Source of the DNA: CAZEHJ01 sp964512485
Lineage (GTDB): Bacteria > Bacteroidota > Rhodothermia > Rhodothermales > UBA10348
Assembly (NCBI GenBank): GCA_964512485.1
Contig: CAZEHJ010000104.1
Coordinates: forward strand, 1-8,869
DNA length: 8,869 bases
Reading direction: 5' to 3'
Made by a program: the position numbers and the translations under genes. Below are positions 1 to 7,000 of the stretch, piece after piece. The notes below the pieces were generated by a model that did no database searches, had not been told where the DNA came from, and saw only the letters and a program-made list of their open reading frames with translations. Position 1 is the first letter of the stretch, and each line of letters begins with the position of its first letter.

Positions 1-52
1 CGTCGAGAATCTTCTCGATTTGTTGCCACCGTGCCGGATCGATGTTCTTCAT
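1..52 (-). CDS. Partial CDS, N-terminus of a probable Ser/Thr protein kinase
   Basis: Only the first 17 codons are in the window; the gene continues past the left edge. The start is the ATG read from position 52 downward, and an in-frame TGA lies two codons before it, so the start cannot lie further upstream. The peptide reads MKNIDPARWQQIEKILD. An opening of this kind (DPxRWxxIexlld) is typical, from memory, of Ser/Thr kinases encoded directly after ECF sigma factors of this type in Rhodothermota, Acidobacteria and Planctomycetes. Those proteins have a Hanks-type kinase domain, often a membrane segment, and TPR or beta-propeller repeats. No kinase motif is visible here, so the assignment rests on the short N-terminus and the position 43 bp downstream of the sigma gene. 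It could instead be another sigma-linked regulatory protein. Confidence 0.6.
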   Translation of the reverse strand, partial: MKNIDPARWQQIEKILD

Positions 53-95
53 CCGTGGTCAGATCGGAATTAGGTGCGGAAAACTGAGGGAGATT

Positions 96-662
96 TCAGG
101 CGTCTTCTTTCAACGTAATGTACAGAAACGACTTAGCTTTAAGCCAATCCCGATCAATTGTTCTCGAGGATACGTCGAGGAGAGCAGCAGTTTCTTCGAT
201 AGACATCCCACCGAAAAAGCGGCATTCGACAATCGTCGCTAGTCTCGGATTCAGCGCAGAAAGCCGCTTGATCGCGTCATCCAGGTCCAGAATGTCCACA
301 TTTTCCTCGGTATCGCTGATAAGAGATGCGTTCAGCTCCGTATGGTGCAGTCCACCCCCACGTTTTTCAGCGTTGACCCTGCGTGCGTAGTCCACCAGAA
401 TCTGACGCATCGCCCTGGCGGTAACTGAGAAAAAGTGAACCCGGTCGTTCCAACCGTTTTCATCTCTGTCGAAGAGCTTCAGATACGCTTCGTGGACGAG
501 ACCGGTAGTATTCAGCGTTTCGCCGGGTTTTCTGAATCTGAGTTGTCTCCGAGCCATCTCATGCAACTCGTCATAAACAAGCGCAAACAGGCGATCTCCT
601 GCGTTGCCATCGCCATTACGATGAGCGGCGATGAGTTGGGTAACCATACCCTCATCATTCAT
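96..662 (-). CDS. ECF-type RNA polymerase sigma factor (sigma-70 ECF subfamily, TIGR02999-like)
   Basis: Encodes 188 aa from the ATG at 662. A GTG at 668 would add two residues and cannot be excluded, because neither start has a clear Shine-Dalgarno sequence. Region sigma-2 spans about residues 20-95 and contains LVHEAYLKL (55-63) and RAMRQILVDYARR (83-95), used for core binding and -10 recognition. A basic KRGGG (100-104) follows. Region sigma-4 spans about 125-180, with NPRLATIVECRFFGGMS (138-154) and the helix-turn-helix ETAALLDVSSRTIDRDW (157-173) for -35 contact. These motifs match the ECF subfamily usually found beside Ser/Thr kinases instead of classical anti-sigma factors. No anti-sigma gene is visible. 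The protein probably directs RNA polymerase to a small regulon; the inducing signal is unknown. It lies 87 bp downstream of the permease gene and 43 bp upstream of the probable kinase, all in the same direction. Confidence 0.93.
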   Translation of the reverse strand: MNDEGMVTQLIAAHRNGDGNAGDRLFALVYDELHEMARRQLRFRKPGETLNTTGLVHEAYLKLFDRDENGWNDRVHFFSVTARAMRQILVDYARRVNAEKRGGGLHHTELNASLISDTEENVDILDLDDAIKRLSALNPRLATIVECRFFGGMSIEETAALLDVSSRTIDRDWLKAKSFLYITLKEDA

Positions 663-722
663 GGCCACAGATGGGAAAGGGACTGATTCTGGGGTGAATA
701 CAGGGTACGCACAAAAATCAGG

Positions 723-744
723 AAAGAAAACCTGCTCTCAGGCC
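723..744 (-). terminator. Candidate weak Rho-independent terminator after the permease gene
   Basis: Read on the minus strand, CCTG-AGAG-CAGG (742 down to 731) forms a 4-bp GC-rich stem with a 4-nt loop. Two G-U pairs can extend the stem. It is followed directly by TTTTCTTT (730 down to 723). The structure begins 8 nt after the permease stop codon. The stem is short, so termination would be partial at best. If real, it partly separates the padR-permease unit from the sigma/kinase pair. Confidence 0.35.
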
Positions 745-749
745 CCTAT

Positions 750-3374
750 TCAATCGTGCCGCAACGTATTAACCGGATTTGAGTACGCCGCCCGAAGAGA
801 ATGGAATCCCACGGTCAGTAGCGAAAGGGCCAGTGTGATGAGTCCGGCGATCAGAAATATCCAAACACTCTGCTGAGAGCGATACGGGAAATTGCTCAGC
901 CAGGTGTCCATGATGTACCAGGACACGGGTACGCTCACGACGAATGCGATGCCGACGAGAATGGAAAACTCTGATGCGAGCATTCGGACGATTGACACGG
1001 AAGTCGCGCCCATGACTTTGCGAATACCAATCTCGCGCGTCCTTCTCGAGGTCGTGTACGACGCAAGGCCCAGCAGACCGAGGCCCGCCAGAATCACGGC
1101 CAGCATGGAAAACACCCCAAACATGCGCCCGGAGCGTTCCTCCTCTGCGTATAGATTCGCGAAGTGGTCATCCAGGAAGAATGATTCGAATGAAGCTTGT
1201 GGCAAAACTGTAGACCACGCTTCTTCGAGCTGAAAGAGCGTCGAAGACACTTCGGATGATGACATTTTCGTCATGATGTATCCGGGCTGACGGTCGGCCG
1301 GAATCAGCACCAGAGGTTCTACCAACGTGTGCAAAGATGTGAAATGAAAATCTTCTACGATACCGATAATTGTCCCTTCACGGGCATTCGGAGTCGAACC
1401 GTCAATACTGGTTGGCCAGTCAAGTGATTTGCCGACAGCCTCGTCAATAGACCAGCCCATGAGCTCGGCGGCTTTCCGATTAATGATATACGCGTCGTCA
1501 ATATCTGCCGGGCGATCTGGATTGAAGTCCCTACCAGTCAGGAGTTCGACGTCAAGCATTTCAAGGAAATCCAGGTCAACATGCAGCGTGGCCATTGAGA
1601 CTCCATTTTCACCGCTGTCTACCCCTTCCGGAATGAAAAGAACGCCGCCTGCTCCATTTCCGAGCAGACTGCTGGCCGCTGTCGATCCTGCTACACCGGA
1701 GGTGCGCTCAAACTGCTCCATCACGCTCGGCCCCGCTTCCCTCATGGCAGGTGTTCTGAGGCGAGTCACGAGAATCTGCTCACTGTCAAAACCCAGCGGT
1801 CTGGAACGCAGGTAGTCCAGTTGGTTGTTGACCATCATCGTGCCAATAATCAGAACCAGCGAAACGGAAAATTGAAAGACTACCAGTCCTTTTCTGAACA
1901 GTGGACTTCCTGAGTCGGATGATCGGATGGATCCACCTTTCAGAACTGTGGCCGGACGATATCTGGAAAGAACTGCGGCTGGATACAGGCCAGCAGACAG
2001 GCCCACGACAACCGTAAAACCGACAAGACCGAGCATTACGGGCCACGTGTACAGCAAATTCAGGCTGAGTTCGCGCCCGGACAGTTGTTCGAATACCGGG
2101 GCCCCCAGATCAACGAGCAAGAGTGCGACCAATAGAGCCAGACCAGCTAACATCATCGTTTCACCCAGAAACTGCATGATGACCTGCTGACGGTGAGCTC
2201 CGACTGCTTTTCGGATTCCTACTTCGCGCGCCCGGGCCGCACTTCGAGCCGTCGAGAGGTTGATAAAGTTGACCACGGCCAGAATGAGGATGAACAGTGC
2301 GATAATGCCCAGGATGAACAGCGATTCAACCGACCCGTTGGCTTCTAATTCATAGTTGTAATGTGACTTCAGATGGATATCGGTCAAACGCTGAAGGCTG
2401 AAATCAATTCTTGAAGCGATTTCCGGTCCGACCGCTGCTTCAATCGCGGGAGCAAACTTGGCTTCAGCATTTTCAATCGACGCACCAGGTGCCATCAGGA
2501 AATAGGTATGGAAAAAGTTGTTGCCCATATGATTCACGACCTGCGGTCTGGTCTGAATCAGGGTCTCGAATGAGGCCATGATCGATGGCCTGAAGTGGGA
2601 AGTAAGAGGAAAGTCCTCAAAGACTCCGTCGATGACATAGTCCGTTCCTTGCACCTGAACGGTTTCTCCAATCGGATCCGCGTCGCCGAACATCCGGTCG
2701 GCCGTTTCTTCAGAAAGCAGAAGATGGAATGCCTGAGTCAACGCATCCTCGATCATATCACCTGAAGTGTCGATCGATAGAATATCCAGAATGCTTGCAT
2801 CGGCATCGTAGAAGTCCATCTCAGTCCACGTCGCAGGGCCGACCTGGACATCAACGCCCGAACGCCGCTTCTGCAACCTGAAATAATCATCCAACTCAGG
2901 AAAGTTGGTTGAAAACATGGGACCGAAGGGACCCGCGGTGATGGGAGAGGTCTCTTCTCCGTCCCCGAATCGGGAAGTCCTGATCAGGCGTACGATCTGA
3001 TCTGCGTTTTCGTGATGTCGGTCGAAGGACAGTTCTGCAATGGCAAACAGACCGATCATGAGCGTACAAGCCAGGCCAACTGCCAGTCCTGTGATGTTGA
3101 TTCCGGCAAAACCCATGCTTTTGCGCAGATTCCGCATTGCTATCAAAAAATAATTCTTACCCATTATTGCACTCCAGATGGCGGTTCTGAAAAGAAGGAC
3201 GGGAAAGGAGCGCAGAACCTGACTGCGATACCATCGCTTCGCCCGGCGTAGACCGTAAGCTTCTTTGAGTTCATGAAATGTCTCCTCCAGATCTCCTTCG
3301 ACGAACTGCTCCTCACTTGAGTGAAGAACCAGTCGCAGAATCCATGACCAGAGGATGGGGGGCCTGTCATTCAT
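750..3374 (-). CDS. MacB/FtsX-type ABC transporter permease with N-terminal permease-prefix domain
   Basis: Encodes 874 aa from the ATG at 3374, chosen because it overlaps the padR stop as ATGA; an upstream in-frame start would add 12 residues with no family resemblance. Residues 1-70 (PPILWSWILRLVLHSSEEQ...EGDLEETF) form the soluble 'permease prefix domain 2' type leader. The rest is a duplicated MacB-like permease. The first half has TM1 at about 90-113, a periplasmic MacB_PCD domain at about 115-345, and an FtsX domain with TMs at about 351-373, 403-423 and 443-465. The second half has a TM at about 495-515, a second periplasmic domain to about 735, and TMs at about 752-772, 798-820 and 837-857. 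The coupling-helix motif appears twice, as EVGIRKAVGA (384-393) and EIGIRKVMGA (781-790), so both ATPase contact sites are kept. No ATP-binding subunit is in the window, so it is an orphan permease like the duplicated permeases of Acidobacteria. Likely role: inner-membrane mechanotransmission or export of an unknown substrate, controlled by PadR. Confidence 0.93.
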   Translation of the reverse strand: MNDRPPILWSWILRLVLHSSEEQFVEGDLEETFHELKEAYGLRRAKRWYRSQVLRSFPVLLFRTAIWSAIMGKNYFLIAMRNLRKSMGFAGINITGLAVGLACTLMIGLFAIAELSFDRHHENADQIVRLIRTSRFGDGEETSPITAGPFGPMFSTNFPELDDYFRLQKRRSGVDVQVGPATWTEMDFYDADASILDILSIDTSGDMIEDALTQAFHLLLSEETADRMFGDADPIGETVQVQGTDYVIDGVFEDFPLTSHFRPSIMASFETLIQTRPQVVNHMGNNFFHTYFLMAPGASIENAEAKFAPAIEAAVGPEIASRIDFSLQRLTDIHLKSHYNYELEANGSVESLFILGIIALFILILAVVNFINLSTARSAARAREVGIRKAVGAHRQQVIMQFLGETMMLAGLALLVALLLVDLGAPVFEQLSGRELSLNLLYTWPVMLGLVGFTVVVGLSAGLYPAAVLSRYRPATVLKGGSIRSSDSGSPLFRKGLVVFQFSVSLVLIIGTMMVNNQLDYLRSRPLGFDSEQILVTRLRTPAMREAGPSVMEQFERTSGVAGSTAASSLLGNGAGGVLFIPEGVDSGENGVSMATLHVDLDFLEMLDVELLTGRDFNPDRPADIDDAYIINRKAAELMGWSIDEAVGKSLDWPTSIDGSTPNAREGTIIGIVEDFHFTSLHTLVEPLVLIPADRQPGYIMTKMSSSEVSSTLFQLEEAWSTVLPQASFESFFLDDHFANLYAEEERSGRMFGVFSMLAVILAGLGLLGLASYTTSRRTREIGIRKVMGATSVSIVRMLASEFSILVGIAFVVSVPVSWYIMDTWLSNFPYRSQQSVWIFLIAGLITLALSLLTVGFHSLRAAYSNPVNTLRHD

Positions 3375-3691
3375 GACAACACTACCCCCGGATCTGGCAG
3401 ATCTGACCACAACGTGGCGCTGAGATCCCGTACCTGTTGTAATACCCGAACACCATCAGCTGTAAGCCTGTACATCTTTTTGCTGCGGCCGCCGCGAATC
3501 TTCGTCGGCATTCCCATACGAGAACGAAGGAGGCCTTTCTTGGTCAACCGATCCAACGGTGTGTAGACCGTGGCAATCGGCCAGTCTTGATTGGTCACGT
3601 CGGTCAGGAAATTGCGAACAGAAGCGCCGTAGGCGTCATCCTGCAATCGCCAGACAGCGAGCAATATCATTTCTTCGGCTCTGGTGAGCAT
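3371..3691 (-). CDS. PadR-family transcriptional regulator
   Basis: Encodes 106 aa from the ATG at 3691, the usual length for this short PadR class. The frame is open further upstream to 3826, but those 45 residues (rich in basic residues and KPRR) match no PadR N-terminus, so they are treated as leader. The protein begins MLTRAEEMILLAVWRLQDDA (1-20), the conserved first helix. It continues with YGASVRNFL (21-29) and a winged helix at about 33-78, including the recognition-helix region IATVYTPLDRLTKKGLL (39-55) and the wing GGRSKKMYRLTADG (67-80). It ends with a single helix (VRVLQQVRDL) for dimerisation. PadR proteins of this group usually repress their own operon and the coupled permease. 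The stop overlaps the permease start by 4 bp (ATGA), indicating translational coupling. The ligand is unknown. Confidence 0.92.
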   Translation of the reverse strand: MLTRAEEMILLAVWRLQDDAYGASVRNFLTDVTNQDWPIATVYTPLDRLTKKGLLRSRMGMPTKIRGGRSKKMYRLTADGVRVLQQVRDLSATLWSDLPDPGVVLS

Positions 3692-3744
3692 TCGTCGCGG
3701 TTTTCGATTCGGGATAAACGAATTAAGAAGCAGCCTACAGGGGT

Positions 3745-3778
3745 AACATGCTATATGTTTCACTTTTGGATATATATA
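3745..3778 (-). promoter_or_regulatory. Candidate padR promoter with overlapping operator
   Basis: Read towards padR, a TATATATA box (3778 down to 3771) is followed about 12 bp later by the perfect inverted repeat AACAT-N5-ATGTT (3745-3759). The repeat ends 53 bp before the padR start. PadR regulators bind inverted repeats built from ATGT/ACAT half-sites and commonly repress themselves, although the classic arrangement is ATGT-N8-ACAT, with the half-sites the other way round. The placement would fit autorepression. No good -35 element is visible and short dyads occur by chance in A+T-rich DNA. Confidence 0.3.
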
Positions 3779-3796
3779 AATTCTCCTGGCCGGCAG

Positions 3797-3819
3797 AGCG
3801 TTTCCAAGACGCTGCTTGG
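3797..3819. other. Two interleaved 5-bp stems with pseudoknot geometry
   Basis: AGCGT (3797-3801) can pair with ACGCT (3809-3813), and CCAAG (3804-3808) with CTTGG (3815-3819). The second stem starts inside the loop of the first, so the order is that of an H-type pseudoknot or of two mutually exclusive hairpins, in a transcript from either strand. The stems are short, so chance is a serious alternative. It lies upstream of the TATATATA box as read towards padR, so it may lie outside the padR mRNA. Confidence 0.3.
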
Positions 3820-3875
3820 GCTTCATTCTTTGCCTCGATTCGAGAACTGGGACACTGCATCAAGCAATAACGGAC

Positions 3876-3904
3876 AATGATGGAGCGGTCCGCTATGAAT
3901 CATT
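3876..3904. repeat. Imperfect inverted repeat in the padR-smc intergenic region
   Basis: AATGAT (3876-3881) is mirrored by ATCATT (3899-3904), and AGCGG (3884-3888) by CCGCT (3890-3894) around a single central T. The intervening bases are unequal (GG on the left, ATGA on the right). Eleven matched positions per arm make this the longest dyad in the region. With a 1-nt centre it suits a dimeric DNA-binding protein better than an RNA hairpin, and it is not followed by a T-run. No known operator is recognised. Confidence 0.45.
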
Positions 3905-3966
3905 ATCGTAGATACCTATAAATGTTTGACTTGAAGGCGGATCCATTTGACGCTGCGTTTGTTGAT

Positions 3967-3999
3967 AACTCAATTTGCAAAACGGCTTTCAACTGAGTT
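3967..3999 (+). other. Candidate stem-loop in the smc leader
   Basis: AACTCA (3967-3972) pairs with TGAGTT (3994-3999). After a small internal loop, TTG (3975-3977) pairs with CAA (3990-3992), and past a bulged C, AAA (3979-3981) pairs with TTT (3987-3989), closing a 5-nt ACGGC loop. This gives 12 pairs in total. The structure ends 43 nt before the smc ATG and is followed by TTTATT. It may act on the smc mRNA as a leader structure or weak attenuator, or as DNA if the promoter lies within it (TTGCAA at 3975 and TTTATT at 3998 are 17 bp apart, a poor -35/-10 pair). The inner stem is A/U-rich and weak. Confidence 0.35.
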
Positions 4000-4042
4000 T
4001 ATTGGCGTTTACCCACAGCGTGATCACTGTCCCCACACATAC

Positions 4043-7000
4043 ATGTATTTAAGCAAGCTTGAACTTCACGGGTTCAAGAGTTTCGCCGACCGAACTGTCG
4101 TCGATTTCTCAGATGGAGTCACCGTTGTAGTGGGTCCAAACGGTTGCGGTAAATCCAATATTGTTGATGCTGTGCGCTGGGTTATCGGCGAGCAGCGTGC
4201 GCGCATCTTGCGTTCGGACAAGATGGACAGTGTCATCTTCAACGGCACATCCAAACGTCGCTCTCTCGGTATGTCCGAGGTGCTCCTTACGGTTGAAAAC
4301 ACGCGCGGCGTTCTGCCCACCGAATACAGCGAGGTGACTATCGGACGTCGCCTCTTCCGCTCAGGCGAGTCTGAGTATCTGTTGAACGGCGTGAATTGCC
4401 GACTCAAAGACATCACCGACCTCTTCATGGATACCGGCATGGGGGCTGGTGCTTATTCAGTGATTGAGCTGAAAATGATCGAAGAAATTCTTTCGGACAA
4501 TGCACACGATCGCCGACACTTGTTCGAGGAAGCAGCCGGAATTACCAAATACAAAATTCGCCGAGGCCAGACTCTTCGAAAACTGAAAAGCACGCAGGGT
4601 GACCTGGATCGGGTCCGCGACCTGACTGAAGAGCTGGACAAAAGAGTGCGAAGCCTGGAACGACAGGCGAAGAAGGCATCCCGATTCAAACGATACGAAG
4701 AGCGGCTTCATGCCCTGGACCTCATGCTGGCGGCGCTCGAATATCAGCAGCTTTCGGTCGACGCCGAGAATATCAAAAAAGAGATTGTCCAGTATTCTGA
4801 TTCCGCCGCAGGCCACTCCGCGAAACTCAGTGCTGAGGAGGCATCTCACGAGACGCTGAGGACCGACCACGTATCGAGAGAGAAATTGGTGGTTGAGGCC
4901 CAGACCAAACTGGCCGATCACATGGAGTCGCTGCGGGCTGCTGAATCGGATCTCAGGCTTGGTACTGAGCGCCTCACGACCATCTCCAGGGATCTGACCC
5001 GGTTGGAAGAAGAACGAAAATCAGCTGTCTCACAAAAGAAACTGCTTGTAGAGCTGCTCGATCGCAACGAGAAGGAGCAGGCGGACGTCCTGCCTGCGGC
5101 AGAAAAAGCAGAAGGCGAGCTGACTGATGCCAAGAGGATCCGGGACGAAGCGCAACTGACGCAGCAGAAGCATCAGGTGATGCTGCATAATCTGAGGTTG
5201 GAAGAGCGCACGGCCGTGTCTTCGAAAACCGAGGAACAGCGCCTGATTGACAGACTGTCCAGTCGCGTCGAATTGATTACGACTGACATGGCGGATACTG
5301 AAGCTTCTCTCGAAGCTCTGACGATGTCGTCGAGCGACATCGATATTCGAAGCAAGGCGGCTGAGTCTCATCTGAAAAAAGCGACGATTAATCACGACAA
5401 GGCTCAGAACGGTCTCAACGATGCCATTGAGGAGAAAAAGGATCTCGACGCGAAGCTCGAATCGAGCCTTACCGAGCTTAGAGGAGCCGAACGAACACAC
5501 GATGCAGCCTCCGCCGAGGTATCCCTTCTTCAGGGCTTGTTGAGTTCATTCGACGATTTCGATGAACCCGTCCAGTTCTTGGCAGGTGAATCGGATTGGA
5601 CCAAGGGAGATCTCGTCACAGTAGCGGACGTCATTTCCTGCGAAGACGATCTGAAGATTGCCGTTGATGCGGCTTTGGGAGATTATGCTTCCTGCATCGT
5701 CGTACACACAGCCGAAGAAGCCCGGCGAGCTATCCAGCATCTGCGTGCGAGTGAAAAAGGACAGGCAACGTTCCTCGTAATGGAACGCCTCAAAAAGGCG
5801 AACGAACAATATCCAGCCGCTGAGTACACCCGCTTGGCATCGCTGGTGCGCACCACTGGAAAAGAATACGAAGCACTGGTCGACCTGCTGTTCTCCGGAT
5901 GCTATCTGGTCGATTCCCTCGAAAAACTGGAAGGTGAGCTTCCGGGCCGCATGCTGACCCGCGCGGGAGAGTGGCTCGATCCCAGCGGTTACCTCCACGC
6001 AGGAAGTGCCACCAGGAAAGCCAGCGTCTCTTCATCGCGCATAGGTCGCCGCGAACAGTTGGATCTTGCCGAAACCACACTGGCAGATACAGCCGTCCGA
6101 CTCAAGAAAGCCGAAAAAACTCATGGCGACCTCGCCAAGCGGATAGGCTCACTTGAGATTGATTCCTTGAGACAGGCTCTCAGTGCGGCGTCCGCCACAC
6201 TGACTGAAGCTGAAAAGGAAACCTCACGGATTGCGTACGAGACCGAAGTGGCGGGCGGACGCCGCACCGAAACGGTCGACCGTATCAACAACCTGACGGC
6301 TAACCGCGAAGAAGCAGAAATAAATCTGGCTTCTGCCGAATCGGCTGTGAAAGCCCTGACGGTCAAGGTTGCTGATCTTCAGAATAAGCGGGCAGACGCG
6401 GAAGCTGCGTTCGAAGGGATTGAAGAAGCGAGTCGCGAAGCATTCTCCCTGTTCAACGAAGCAAACATTACGGCCGTACAGACGCGAAATCGCCTGGACA
6501 ATCTCAAGCGGGAGATTGCGCGGACCGGTGAAGAAATCGAGGCGATTGAAAAGAGAACGGGGCAGCGCGAAAACGCCATCGAGCTGTTCATCGAGCAGCG
6601 AGGCACGCTTGAGGCAAAATGTTCGGATCTGCAGGTTTCCATCCGTTCCAAGCAGGATGGACGGATCGATCTGGACAAGGATGTCTCTGTGGCCAAAGAG
6701 AGCCTGATGGAAACGAAGGTTTCGATCTCGGAGCTGGAATCACGTCTGAGAGAGATCCGACGGGATCGAGAATCGGCAATGAAGTCAGAATCCGATCGGG
6801 CGGTTCGACAGGCAGAGATCGAAACGCGCCTCGAAGACCTGATTACAGGATTTACAGAAGATTATGAAATCGACCTGACGACTCACAAGATCGAAATCGA
6901 AGAAGGATTCGATCGAAAAGAGGCCAAGGAAGAAGTGCAGCAGCTTCGCAATCGAATTCGGCATCTCGGTCCGGTCAATGCACTGGCTCTCGATTCATTC

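Larger units (their letters stand above)
3692..4042. other. Divergent padR-smc intergenic region (351 bp)
   Basis: This region holds the control sequences of two divergent genes. From left to right I see an A+T-rich patch with AACAT-N5-ATGTT (3745-3759) and TATATATA (3771-3778), interleaved short stems (3797-3819), an 11-bp dyad CTCGA-T-TCGAG (3834-3844), an imperfect 29-bp inverted repeat (3876-3904), a TATAAAT box (3917-3923), and a stem-loop (3967-3999) ending 43 nt before smc. No convincing small ORF, tRNA or known riboswitch is visible. In-frame extensions of both flanking genes into this region (to 3826 for padR, to the TTG at 3947 for smc) look non-coding, since they match neither family N-terminus. 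Confidence 0.7.

Noticed and set aside
3..18. Perfect inverted repeat TCGAGAA-TC-TTCTCGA
   Set aside because: It lies inside the coding sequence of the partial kinase-like gene (codons for IEKILD) and is explained by codon use; no T-tract follows.
669..749. Promoter for the sigma gene in the permease-sigma gap
   Set aside because: I looked for both the sigma-70 form and the Bacteroidota TTTG / TAnnTTTG form on the minus strand and found no pair with acceptable spacing.
892..1233. Plus-strand open frame antisense to the permease (113 aa)
   Set aside because: Low-complexity Ser/Arg/Thr-rich translation in the shadow of the permease gene, with no plausible start context.
3692..3826. Possible 45-residue N-terminal extension of PadR
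   Set aside because: The family N-terminus begins at the ATG at 3691. The extension is unlike PadR proteins and contains the candidate promoter and operator.
3947..4042. TTG start giving SMC 32 extra residues
   Set aside because: SMC proteins begin at the MYLSKLELHGFKSF-type motif, so the ATG at 4043 is the natural start. The extra stretch also overlaps the leader stem-loop.
4457..4921. Long minus-strand open frame antisense to smc (154 aa)
   Set aside because: Its translation shows no domain and mirrors the high-scoring coiled-coil coding on the plus strand; the antisense frames at 5030-5500 and 5546-5998 were rejected for the same reason.
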